Shown: positions 9,100 to 16,756 of the stretch, in pieces
How positions within the stretch are numbered: the first letter of the stretch is position 1
Layout of the letters: each line of letters starts with the position of its first letter
IMG/VR virus record: IMGVR_UViG_3300012096_000007
Location: 1 to 64,000 of that record
DNA from: a virus
Length of the DNA stretch: 64,000 nt
Strand: one strand, 5' to 3'
Made by a program: the position numbers and the translations under genes
The notes under the pieces: generated by a model
Told to the model about the DNA's origin: nothing
What the model saw: only the letters and a program-made list of their open reading frames with translations
Databases searched by the model: none

Positions 9100-9477
9100 C
9101 TAGCCACCAACAGTTGTATTAAGTATGGCTCTTGCACTGGCCGTGGCACTCACCGCACTACCATTCACATAAGTAACAATATTATCCAATACAGTTTTAA
9201 GCGATGTAATCTGGTTTGCAGACAACGATCGCGATAATGTCGGGTACTTAGCAGGATCAAGTGGATGTGTAACATTTGGTGTACCATCCACTGCGCCATT
9301 CGAGCCATCCGTGTTCAATGCTACGGTGCCCATCGCATTAAGCACATTAGCTACACCCTGATCCGTCCATGCTGCATCAAGCACGACCATTTGAGTGTAG
9401 ATCGACATCAATGCTGACGATAAACCAATCAACTGATTAGCAATTGCAATGGCTTGAGTTTGTTGTGTTGCAGCCAT
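9100..9477 (-). CDS. small virion-block protein, mostly helical
   Basis: 125 residues, with long helical segments at the N-terminus (QTQAIAIANQLIGLSSALMS) and a second helix near 85-110. The middle is Gly/Asn-rich. ATG at 9477 follows an AAGGGAA-type ribosome binding site. Set between two beta-rich small proteins, it may be a chaperone or connector of the appendage, but I do not recognise the family. Confidence 0.72.
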   Translation of the reverse strand: MAATQQTQAIAIANQLIGLSSALMSIYTQMVVLDAAWTDQGVANVLNAMGTVALNTDGSNGAVDGTPNVTHPLDPAKYPTLSRSLSANQITSLKTVLDNIVTYVNGSAVSATASARAILNTTVGG

Positions 9478-9488
9478 TTATTGTTCCC

Positions 9489-10007
9489 TTACAGGACTTC
9501 ATAGAAGAACTCACCTGACATCGCACCGGGTGCACCGACGTTAAAAGCCGACAGCAAAGTTTCTGAATTTGAAGTAGTTGCGGTACCAACTGATGTCCAT
9601 TCCTCTTCAGAACCGGGGTTAGTCTGCCAAGTCATAATGCCACCAAAAGCATTAAAAACCAGATTGAGACGAGCAACGGTTACCGCAGTATTACGAACAG
9701 GAGCGGTAGCAGCCGCAACAAAAGCCACTGGAACAGTAGTTACTGCAGTAGCCGCAATATTAGCTGGACCATCAGAATTCGGTACAGCCAAAGCTGTTGG
9801 AGTAATACCAAGCGTGGACGAACGCGCTAAGCACATGGCATTAATGGCCGAAGACGCAGCCTGCCCCGCAAGAACTACCTTACCGATCTTTAAAATATCA
9901 GTGGCCGAACCTGCTTTGAGAGCCATAAATGAACCAGTAAGTGCAGAAGCACTATCCGCCTGTTGAGTAGGGGTAAACGTAGACTGTTGGAAAATGCGCT
10001 TAGACAT
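9489..10007 (-). CDS. putative virion protein, unknown
   Basis: 172 residues, Ala/Thr/Val-rich, with acidic patch GSEEEWTSVG near residue 130 and a hydrophobic end (GEFFYEVL). Ribosome binding site AGGAAT lies upstream of the ATG at 10007. The protein has no transmembrane segment or catalytic signature. It belongs to the series of small beta-rich proteins between the capsid and the repeat proteins. Function unknown. Confidence 0.75.
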   Translation of the reverse strand: MSKRIFQQSTFTPTQQADSASALTGSFMALKAGSATDILKIGKVVLAGQAASSAINAMCLARSSTLGITPTALAVPNSDGPANIAATAVTTVPVAFVAAATAPVRNTAVTVARLNLVFNAFGGIMTWQTNPGSEEEWTSVGTATTSNSETLLSAFNVGAPGAMSGEFFYEVL

Positions 10008-10030
10008 GGCTACCTATTCCTTTCAATTTG

Positions 10031-10318
10031 TTATGGGGCCATAAAGATTGCTAAAAGCTGCTTACCCGAATTATTAAATCCGGGCTTTTGAAGCAACCCA
10101 TAGGTAACTACTTTTTCGGTCGTATCCTGCCAATCTTGGACTAGGGCAAATTGCTGTGTAATGTCCCCACTAATGGAAAGGTCAAGCACCTGACCTATAA
10201 CCATCCCCATTTCATGAGCATTTGGCCCCGCAGGCGACCTATTACATGACACAAATCCTGTAGCAGTTGAGGTATCAATTCCAGGAACTGCAACAATAGA
10301 AACAACCCTTAGTGCCAC
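10031..10318 (-). CDS. small virion-block protein, unknown
   Basis: 95 residues. The start at 10318 is two bases from the stop of 10320..10679, so the genes are tightly linked. The sequence (ALRVVSIVAVPGIDTST; KVVTYGLLQKPGFNNSGKQL) looks like a compact alpha/beta or beta domain. I do not recognise it. Expected to be structural or an assembly factor from context. Confidence 0.7.
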   Translation of the reverse strand: MALRVVSIVAVPGIDTSTATGFVSCNRSPAGPNAHEMGMVIGQVLDLSISGDITQQFALVQDWQDTTEKVVTYGLLQKPGFNNSGKQLLAIFMAP

Positions 10319-10319
10319 A

Positions 10320-10679
10320 TTAGCCTCCTATTAACAGTTTCATCGGTGAACCCTCTTGAAACTGCCGCAACTCAGTGAGCATAATTTGTTCAGCTATTTT
10401 CTCAAATGGAGCATGTATATAATCAGGCATAGATGCTTTAAAAGCACACATATCACAGATATAATGGCCTGAACATTTTACACAAAAAATACGCTCACGA
10501 ACTCTGAACGGGTTTTTTACCACACTGCACTTACAATGACTACAGGTCATCGTATCAGCTTCATAGACCTTGCCTTCACGACACCATTTTGGATCATATC
10601 CCGCTTGACGTGCAATATCCTCAGGAAGCCCCGGTGATGCCCGGTGGTCTACCATCAAATATCCCATTTGCTTCGCCAT
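10320..10679 (-). CDS. zinc-ribbon protein, unknown
   Basis: 119 residues with a dense cysteine pattern in the centre: CSHCKC, then CVKC and CDMC, which could bind two zinc ions (about residues 47-82). The N-terminal part (DHRASPGLPEDIARQAGYDP) and helical C-terminus flank it. Adjacent to the coiled-coil gene with no gap. Zinc-ribbon proteins of this size occur in virion operons of several phages; a role in protein-protein contacts is more likely than DNA binding, but this is inference. Confidence 0.75.
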   Translation of the reverse strand: MAKQMGYLMVDHRASPGLPEDIARQAGYDPKWCREGKVYEADTMTCSHCKCSVVKNPFRVRERIFCVKCSGHYICDMCAFKASMPDYIHAPFEKIAEQIMLTELRQFQEGSPMKLLIGG

Positions 10680-11360
10680 TTAACCCTCTTGCATCAATTG
10701 CTTGAGTGAAGCCATACGTCCTTCATAAAGCTTCTTCTTTTCTTCAGCAATAGCTAAAGCTTCCGCAGCAGCCTTATCCTTTTCAGCAGCACTAGCTACT
10801 TTAGAACTATATTCGTTCTTCAATGAAGCAAATTCAGCTTCAAGTGCGACTCTACGGGCTGCAAGAACCTTTTCCGTATCAGCAACCAAATTAGTCAATT
10901 TGGCTGTGTTCTCAGCTTCAGCCTTGGCCAATACTGCGACGCGGTCTTCATGTTCTATTTGTTTCTTCTTTTTTAATTGATCAAAATCATGCTTGGCCTT
11001 CAAGAATGAATCTTCACGCCCTGAAATCGAACTGAGTTTTTCAAAAACATCAGCCTCACGCACCCGCAAATCATTATCTTTGGCATCCAATGCCTTGATA
11101 CCAGAATTAACTTTTTCCTGTTTTGCACTCACTTCCTTATGTATAGATTCAATAGCCTGATATTGATTCTTAACTTGCTCAAGCAAAGCTTGAATTTCAA
11201 CACTTTTTGAATTGAGTTCCTTGAGTGCAGCTTTAGCGGATGCTGGATTGGATACAATCTCAAGCAATGATGCCAAAGCACTTAGCGCCGCCGCCCCTTG
11301 TGCAAGGTTGGTTGTATCAGAAGTACTGGAAGCACTTGGACCACCACTAGTCCCCATCAT
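10680..11360 (-). CDS. long coiled-coil protein
   Basis: 226 residues, almost entirely predicted coiled coil from about 60 to 220 (Ala/Glu/Lys/Leu heptads such as KALDAKDNDLRVREADVFEK and a basic KKKKQ centre). A Gly/Ser-rich N-terminus precedes it. Read directly after 11372..11677 and abutting the zinc-ribbon gene. Possible scaffold, inner-head or tail-tube component; the sequence alone does not decide. Confidence 0.75.
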   Translation of the reverse strand: MMGTSGGPSASSTSDTTNLAQGAAALSALASLLEIVSNPASAKAALKELNSKSVEIQALLEQVKNQYQAIESIHKEVSAKQEKVNSGIKALDAKDNDLRVREADVFEKLSSISGREDSFLKAKHDFDQLKKKKQIEHEDRVAVLAKAEAENTAKLTNLVADTEKVLAARRVALEAEFASLKNEYSSKVASAAEKDKAAAEALAIAEEKKKLYEGRMASLKQLMQEG

Positions 11361-11371
11361 GTTGCTGCCCC

Positions 11372-11677
11372 TTAGACATTTGCGATCACAGCCAGTTTAT
11401 AGTTAGAATTTGGTGGAATAGAAAAATATTCAGTTTGATTAGATGCTAAACGAGCAGTAGTTAATGTCGCTGTTGGAGTTAAACCAATTGCAATTGAACA
11501 TGCAGTATCCACGTTAACTCGAAGCAACGTAGTATTTTTATTCACAATAACCGATTGAACAGAAGCACCAGTAATATTGATCACTTGTTCTGCAACAGGG
11601 GGCCATTGCGCACCTGAAATAGGATGATTGCCCCCACCACCAATGGCATTCAATTCAGCTAAATAAAGAACACTCAT
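11372..11677 (-). CDS. small virion protein, unknown
   Basis: 101 residues. The beta-rich middle (NITGASVQSVIVNKNTTLLR) and C-terminus (EYFSIPPNSNYKLAVIANV) resemble small capsid-surface proteins with an accessible-strand fold. Its ATG overlaps the TGA of the HNH gene (ATGA), so the HNH gene was inserted into a pre-existing translational chain. Unknown family. Confidence 0.7.
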   Translation of the reverse strand: MSVLYLAELNAIGGGGNHPISGAQWPPVAEQVINITGASVQSVIVNKNTTLLRVNVDTACSIAIGLTPTATLTTARLASNQTEYFSIPPNSNYKLAVIANV

Positions 11678-12117
11678 AGATACAATCCTTTAACAGCTTT
11701 ATTACGCAAATAATTAACTCTTGAAGCACACTTCTTTGAACAAAATCTTTTTCTCAATTTACCCAAATGAAAAGATTTACGTGGGCCTAATGCATCTTTT
11801 CCACATGCTTCGCATTTAAAAGCTACATCAATAATATTGCCAATTGACCGAACTCGATCAAGCGTGGCACGCATCCTTAAAACATTTTCCGGTTCACGCA
11901 TATGAAAACTCGTATGTTCATTTCTAGTTAACAAAGCTAAATTTTCAATTTCATTATTTGAAGGATCATTATCAATATGATGAATTATCATCCCATCTGG
12001 AATAATACCATTATACTCTTCCCAAACCCGCCTATGTAGGCTAGAATTAGGATTTCTATAATGACCACCCTTTTTAAGATAAAAACGTTCTCCTTTATAT
12101 TCACGTACAACAGCCAT
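11674..12117 (-). CDS. HNH homing endonuclease
   Basis: 147 residues. HNH motif: HHIDNDPSNNEIENLALLTR at 46-65 with a later His in NEHTSFH; the first His-His and Asn match the catalytic ββα-metal fold. A C-terminal treble-clef-like zinc site (CEACGK and CSKKC) is probably for DNA binding. Its start overlaps the stop of 12117..12605 (TAATG) and its end overlaps the start of the next gene (ATGA). Free-standing homing endonucleases cleave related phages lacking the gene. No intron boundaries are visible. Confidence 0.92.
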   Translation of the reverse strand: MAVVREYKGERFYLKKGGHYRNPNSSLHRRVWEEYNGIIPDGMIIHHIDNDPSNNEIENLALLTRNEHTSFHMREPENVLRMRATLDRVRSIGNIIDVAFKCEACGKDALGPRKSFHLGKLRKRFCSKKCASRVNYLRNKAVKGLYL

Positions 12118-12605
12118 TATACTTCCTCATTTATAGTAACACCATTAGGCAATGTGCGGCTACGCGGATACGTATGTTCAATTGTTCTCTTTTCGCCAAC
12201 TACAGGCGGGGTATTTAAGACCTCTGAGGGAGGGAAATTTGAACCTGACTCCCCAAGGAAATCCTCGACCTCCTTATTTGCATCACTCAACTCAGTAGCA
12301 AGCGACATGGCCTTTTGAGCATTAACCTGTGCACGGGTGACTTCAGAGGTAAGCTTATTTTTAGCGTCAACATTTAATTTTCTCAAGTCCGCCATCAACC
12401 CCCGCATGCCAGCAGCTAGGTCCTTCACTTCTTGCATGTTGTCCTCTACTGACTCTGCGAGTATTAACGAGTATCCTTGGTTTAGTAAGTTTACACCGAC
12501 ATCCATATGCCTTTCTAACTGGCTCAGGATGAGTAATTGCAGAGATAGGTCTTGTGTTAAGCGATTCCCAATAACCAAATCTGTTGTCAAATGTTGCTGG
12601 TCCAT
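12117..12605 (-). CDS. helical virion-block protein, start uncertain
   Basis: 162 residues from the ATG at 12605 (a TTG at 12617 is the only earlier start before an in-frame stop). It is mostly helical: QHLTTDLVIGNRLTQDL, then a coiled-coil-like region KDLAAGMRGLMADLRKL, and a proline-rich C-terminus. No ribosome binding site is visible, which is odd in this block; the upstream homing endonuclease may have replaced the original 5' region. A second frame starting at 12656 could supply a different N-terminus. Function unknown. Confidence 0.6.
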   Translation of the reverse strand: MDQQHLTTDLVIGNRLTQDLSLQLLILSQLERHMDVGVNLLNQGYSLILAESVEDNMQEVKDLAAGMRGLMADLRKLNVDAKNKLTSEVTRAQVNAQKAMSLATELSDANKEVEDFLGESGSNFPPSEVLNTPPVVGEKRTIEHTYPRSRTLPNGVTINEEV

Positions 12606-12658
12606 AGATAGCCGCAAAGAATATTAACATTGCATGCATGTGCGCGTAGAAATCCATT

Positions 12659-13291
12659 TTAAACGCCACGCTGTTTCTGATACAGAGATGCTCGTAACGC
12701 ATCTTCTGGTTTCATTTTTGCACGGTACAAACGATTCTTCAAGGTAGTGATTGGGAGATTATATTCGGTACACCATTGAGTTAAATTTTGAGTTTTACCA
12801 AACGCTGTAATTACATGATTATTTCTTCGATTATTAAGCTGCTCTGTGTAAGTCGCCCATTTACAATTATCAAAACTGTAACCTTTATCATTATCTTTAC
12901 GTTCAAGTGTCAGACCATCTGGGGGATCACCCATATCTTTGTAGAAATTCTCAAACTTCTGCCAACGCTTACAAACTTTAATGCCTCGATCGAAGTAATT
13001 TGCATGATTACGACTATTAGGACGACAACGTGATTTCATCCCACGCCAAATTACATATACTCTACTGTCAGTTTTACCGTGAGTTGTCCTTGCTTCAAGA
13101 GCAGCACACCCACACGACGTAGTTGTCCCTTTAATCAAATTATAAGATCTTACCAATGTGATAACACCACACTCACATTGACATTCTAAAACTGAACCCG
13201 CTCCTTCATACCGTTTGACATCAATTACTCTTAAACGGCTAAATTCACGTCCTATCCATACGCTACGCTTTAGTACCACTAAGGCCTCCAT
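12659..13291 (-). CDS. HNH/AP2-type homing endonuclease
   Basis: 210 residues. N-terminal zinc segment CECGVITLVRSYNLIKG ending SCGCAALEAR, then HGKTDSRVYVIWRGMKSRC and the family signature LTLERKDNDKGYSFDNCKWA. These are typical of phage AP2/HNH endonucleases with an N-terminal double CxC/CxxC site. C-terminal residues 160-205 form a helix-turn-helix-like module (TQWCTEYNLPITTLKNRLYR). It lies just downstream of the major capsid gene. Likely selfish; no role in particle assembly expected. Confidence 0.9.
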   Translation of the reverse strand: MEALVVLKRSVWIGREFSRLRVIDVKRYEGAGSVLECQCECGVITLVRSYNLIKGTTTSCGCAALEARTTHGKTDSRVYVIWRGMKSRCRPNSRNHANYFDRGIKVCKRWQKFENFYKDMGDPPDGLTLERKDNDKGYSFDNCKWATYTEQLNNRRNNHVITAFGKTQNLTQWCTEYNLPITTLKNRLYRAKMKPEDALRASLYQKQRGV

Positions 13292-13359
13292 TTTTGTTGA
13301 AGACCTTAGTTAACATTTTTTGGGTGAGCAAAGCAAATATTTTTAAGAACGCGTTTTTA

Positions 13360-14397
13360 CTATGCCGTAAGGACGCCCTGTAGGAAGGCATTCGAGAGAG
13401 TCATATTCCCCGCCCAGCCAATCAAACGAACCATGGCATCTTGGTTGACCGAAAAACGGTCAGGATCAAGGGGAACCATGTTACGCCGAGCGTGAGGCCG
13501 CCACATAAGGTACTTGGTATTAAGGAAGTACATTGTGGTCGATGGAGCACCACCGAGTGCCGAGGTTGAAGAACTGATCTGAGGCGGCAGAGGATCCGCA
13601 GCAAAGCCTTGGAAGCCACCATCCAGCACCACGTCAGCATTCAGATACTTGAGAGTCTGGAAACCAGAATCAGCCATATCCGGTGCGCCACCTTCGATCT
13701 GAATACGTTGAATTGCTTGCAGCGCGTTCAAGTAATAACGATACGTAGTATTATCAGCAATGATCAGGTCCGGGAAATCCCGGCCACGGATCAACTGCAC
13801 CCAAAGTGCATCCATTTGCTGCATAATGGAAGCAGATGAAAGAACAGTATTACCGTTAGTAGCAGCCGACCAAGTCTGGTTCTGCCAGAAAGTCCACTGC
13901 GAACGGTCAATACCGCCTACGGTGCCGGTAGTAGGAGACGCTGCAACAAGCAACTGCAAACCGCCTACCGAACCAGTAACGGTACCATCACCATAGATAC
14001 CCTGTGACAGGCCGTTCATGAAAGTATCTTCCGCATTCATGATGCGGGACTCAAGAAGGTCAATGATTGCCTCTTCACCAGAGTTCTGGAGTTCTTCCAG
14101 ACCGCTGATTGAAACAGCAACCGCTGACTGCCGAATGGGATATTCCGCAGCCGTGAAGACTTGGCTGGGTGCAATATTCAAAGTCTGATAACCCGAATAC
14201 CATTGATAAGTCTGGTTATCAGCATAATTAAGTTCTTGAACGATGGTACGACCACCGCTGAAGGTTTTAACATTACCACGACGGCTAAGACGCAACAGCG
14301 CAGCGTTGTTACGGGACATATTGTCCGCAAGCTCGCCAGTACGGTTGCGTAGGGTCGTAGTAACAATTTCAGACAGGTTTGGAAAACCTACTGGCAT
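13360..14397 (-). CDS. major capsid protein
   Basis: 345 residues. HK97-fold major capsid family: N-terminal TTTLRNRTGELADNMSRNNA and FSGGRTIVQELNYADNQTYQ, followed by the repeated SISGLEELQNSGEEAIIDLL motif seen in this capsid family, a glycine-rich middle, and a C-terminus ending in WAGNMTLSNAFLQG. Ribosome binding site GGAGAT precedes the ATG. It follows the scaffold gene, the usual portal-scaffold-capsid order. The length fits a T=7-like podovirus or siphovirus capsid. No insertion domain is obvious. Confidence 0.93.
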   Translation of the reverse strand: MPVGFPNLSEIVTTTLRNRTGELADNMSRNNAALLRLSRRGNVKTFSGGRTIVQELNYADNQTYQWYSGYQTLNIAPSQVFTAAEYPIRQSAVAVSISGLEELQNSGEEAIIDLLESRIMNAEDTFMNGLSQGIYGDGTVTGSVGGLQLLVAASPTTGTVGGIDRSQWTFWQNQTWSAATNGNTVLSSASIMQQMDALWVQLIRGRDFPDLIIADNTTYRYYLNALQAIQRIQIEGGAPDMADSGFQTLKYLNADVVLDGGFQGFAADPLPPQISSSTSALGGAPSTTMYFLNTKYLMWRPHARRNMVPLDPDRFSVNQDAMVRLIGWAGNMTLSNAFLQGVLTA

Positions 14398-14524
14398 TGT
14401 TATATCTCCGGGTTATGGTTGAAAACGCTACGCTCAACCTAATGGTAACCGCTGGAGGATGAGGCGGAGCTTCTTGTAGAAGCCCCAGCTTTCATATTCT
14501 TAGCACGTCGTGACCACTCTACGC

Positions 14525-15790
14525 TTACTGGTCCCTCAATTGCTGAATAGCTTCTCTGAGGGATTCTCGAACTGGCGTTTTTTGACCGGGCTTCTTGTTC
14601 ACCGCTGCCCTATTGCCTTGTGTGGCTCCGGGAGTGGATGAAGCAGGAAGCGAAACAGCGGCCTTACGGGCTTTCCCAACTTGCGTCTGCTGAGCGGTTG
14701 TAGCCGCATCTTGCGTCTGCTGTCGGGCGGCTTGGTCTGCTTGCTGTTGTTCAGCAAGAACCTTCTTCCGTACCTCAGGGTTAAAATAGATAGCACGTTC
14801 GTAGGCAGTGTCCAGATCAACTTCACCATTTGCCTGCAAAGGCACTACCTGTGTCTCTATCAACTTCGCCATATCCTGACGGACTGCTTCAAAGTGAGGC
14901 TTATCTTTTGCCCAAATATTAAGGTTTTCTCTAGTCTTGGCTTCACTTTGTGACTGAAATGATTGCTGCATATTTCCAAATTGACCACCAATTTGGTTCA
15001 CAACACCAGATAATTGCTGAAGCTGCTGCTCAAGATTACCAATATATTCTTTAACAGGTGCAGGTATCTCAGTGGTCGGAGGTGCTACACCCGTACCCTC
15101 AGGAGGTGCTGCTGTACTGCCGGGGACAGGAGCCGCAACCGGGGGACCAGCCAATTTGACCCAATCAATGCCCATACTCTTTGCAAGTGCTGGGAAGGAT
15201 TGTGCGGGGTTTCCTGCCAATGCCTTGAACCACAGGAACATACGGTTAACAGCATCTGCCGGGGTAGCGTTCATTTGCCGCAACGCATCGGTATGCGGGG
15301 CAATAGCCTGATCAATCAGGCTATAGCGCTGCTTTAGCTGTTCGACCCCGGCAGCCATATCCTGACCACGTTTGATGAAAGCCGCTTGCATAGCAGGTGG
15401 GGTTTTATCCCACTCAGCCTTTGCTTCTGGAGGCAAATCCACAGGGGCGGCCACAGTAGGAGCAGGCGGCTCTATGGGAGGAACAACTTCACCGGACTTA
15501 AGGGCTGCTTGAAACTTTCCAGTTTTAGCATCCTTTTTGGGTTTGGCTTTACTCTCTTCGTCAGCTCTTACTTCTTCAATCGATGCTTTAAGTTGTTCCC
15601 GCACCGAAAGCGGCTTTTGCGATTCGCCCTCACCATCACCAACAACACCATCTGTGCCACCAACATCACCCCCGTCAGACCCAACATCACCACCAGTGTC
15701 AAGAACATTTTCCACATCACCGCCACCACCTTCATTATCGGGGCCACGGAATACGGTTTCATTAAAATGGCGTGCAAAAGAACTCAACAT
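14525..15790 (-). CDS. capsid scaffolding protein
   Basis: 421 residues between portal and capsid genes, the usual place of the scaffold. The N-terminus is Gly/Asp-rich and acidic, the centre Pro/Ala-rich with DLPPEAKAEWDKTPPAMQAA, the C-terminal half Gln-rich and helical (about 230-350), and the extreme C-terminus basic (KKPGQKTPVRESLREAIQQL), as expected for the part that binds the capsid protein. The scaffold would guide procapsid assembly and then be lost. No protease gene was seen nearby. Confidence 0.85.
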   Translation of the reverse strand: MLSSFARHFNETVFRGPDNEGGGGDVENVLDTGGDVGSDGGDVGGTDGVVGDGEGESQKPLSVREQLKASIEEVRADEESKAKPKKDAKTGKFQAALKSGEVVPPIEPPAPTVAAPVDLPPEAKAEWDKTPPAMQAAFIKRGQDMAAGVEQLKQRYSLIDQAIAPHTDALRQMNATPADAVNRMFLWFKALAGNPAQSFPALAKSMGIDWVKLAGPPVAAPVPGSTAAPPEGTGVAPPTTEIPAPVKEYIGNLEQQLQQLSGVVNQIGGQFGNMQQSFQSQSEAKTRENLNIWAKDKPHFEAVRQDMAKLIETQVVPLQANGEVDLDTAYERAIYFNPEVRKKVLAEQQQADQAARQQTQDAATTAQQTQVGKARKAAVSLPASSTPGATQGNRAAVNKKPGQKTPVRESLREAIQQLRDQ

Positions 15791-15825
15791 ATTACTCTCC
15801 TTTTGGGCAGCTTGTGCGACCCTAA

Positions 15826-16128
15826 TTAACGATTACGTAACTCATAGACTGCACGCTGAATCGACTCACGTCGAGCCCCACGATCAAGTTCAACTTTTTG
15901 ACGAGGTTTTAGAAGGGTAGATGTTTCGTTGCCGACTTCTAGGCATCCAGCAGCCTTAGTAGCAGCTCGAAAAGCTGATTTACTCTCATAAAATTGACCA
16001 TTAGCCATGTGTTTCGTGGATGGCATAATGTCACTAATGACATAAGATGCCTTACCAAGCTTCTCATTCTTTGGCCCTGCTTTGTTTTTATTAACAAGCA
16101 CGCCGTTACGGTATACAAAGATTGTCAT
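15826..16128 (-). CDS. small conserved phage protein next to scaffold
   Basis: 100 residues, basic, with GKASYVISDIMPSTKHMANG in the middle and GCLEVGNET before a charged C-terminus. Small proteins of this kind are common between portal and scaffold genes in P22-like phages. Its ATG overlaps the stop of the Tat-signal gene (ATGA). No catalytic residues are obvious; a head-assembly role is inferred. Confidence 0.75.
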   Translation of the reverse strand: MTIFVYRNGVLVNKNKAGPKNEKLGKASYVISDIMPSTKHMANGQFYESKSAFRAATKAAGCLEVGNETSTLLKPRQKVELDRGARRESIQRAVYELRNR

Positions 16129-16469
16129 GTCTTAAGCTCCGACACATATATAGGATGATAAGCTCCAGCCAACATCAATTTCCCATTGGGACGAGCAAGA
16201 TTTTTGTAAGACATAATAGTTTCAACACCATCAGAAGATTTATAAGTTGGAACTACCAAAGGTAGTCTCATATGCTGGTACATAGCATAAAGATCTGGAT
16301 AAAATTTCCTGCTTATTTCACGCCCATCAAGTGGAAGCCAACCTTCAGGACACCACGCAGGCACCGCAGGCATGTATTCCTTGATTGGCATCAGGTTCTC
16401 AGCCCTAATAATTGCCGGAGCAATAAACAAAGCACCCATCCCTTTAAGAAAACTACGCCGGTAAATCAT
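16125..16469 (-). CDS. Tat-signal protein with tail-collar-like segment
   Basis: 114 residues. The N-terminus MIYRRSFLKGMGALFIAPAI carries a textbook twin-arginine motif (R4-R5-S-F-L-K) followed by a hydrophobic stretch, with likely cleavage after IRA. The mature part has VPAWCPEGWLPLDGREISR, which matches the start of phage tail-collar domains (P-x-GW-x-x-x-DG). ATGA overlaps link it to both neighbours. A folded protein exported by the Tat system could be a periplasmic or surface decoy. Alternatively the motif is a membrane or particle anchor. Confidence 0.82.
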   Translation of the reverse strand: MIYRRSFLKGMGALFIAPAIIRAENLMPIKEYMPAVPAWCPEGWLPLDGREISRKFYPDLYAMYQHMRLPLVVPTYKSSDGVETIMSYKNLARPNGKLMLAGAYHPIYVSELKT

Positions 16470-16756
16470 TTAATGTACTCCAGATAAAGTTCCCATGTTT
16501 TCATTGCTTGATTGAATCGAATATCAAGCAGTTTTTTGATTTCATCATCATCTTTAGCTTGCAACTGTTCAAGGCTAGAAACTGACAAACAAGTCACGTT
16601 GCTATTGTCATACCTTCCAATTATAACTGCAACAGCATCAAAATTATCATCCCAAAAATAGATTCCGGACGGAGTAGCAAGCCCATTCCCCATAACAAGC
16701 TTAAAAGGGGAGATGAGTTTTGATTCTATATAGTTCCTGATCTCGCTTCTGGTCAT
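16466..16756 (-). CDS. small virion-block protein, unknown
   Basis: 96 residues, alpha/beta, with YFWDDNFDAVAVIIGRYDNS in the middle and a helical C-terminus (FNQAMKTWELYLEYIK). ATGA overlaps join it to the portal gene upstream and the Tat-signal gene downstream. Location between portal and scaffold suggests a head-completion or chaperone role, but I do not recognise the family. Confidence 0.7.
   Translation of the reverse strand: MTRSEIRNYIESKLISPFKLVMGNGLATPSGIYFWDDNFDAVAVIIGRYDNSNVTCLSVSSLEQLQAKDDDEIKKLLDIRFNQAMKTWELYLEYIK

Noticed and set aside
12367-12702. 111-codon minus frame overlapping 12117..12605 as separate gene
   Set aside because: Runs into an Arg/Cys/Ser-rich shadow of the other frame; kept only as a finding about the start region.
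15386-15920. Plus-strand frames of 127-147 codons opposite the scaffold gene
   Set aside because: Antisense shadows of a Gly/Asp/Pro-rich coding region; no ribosome binding sites.
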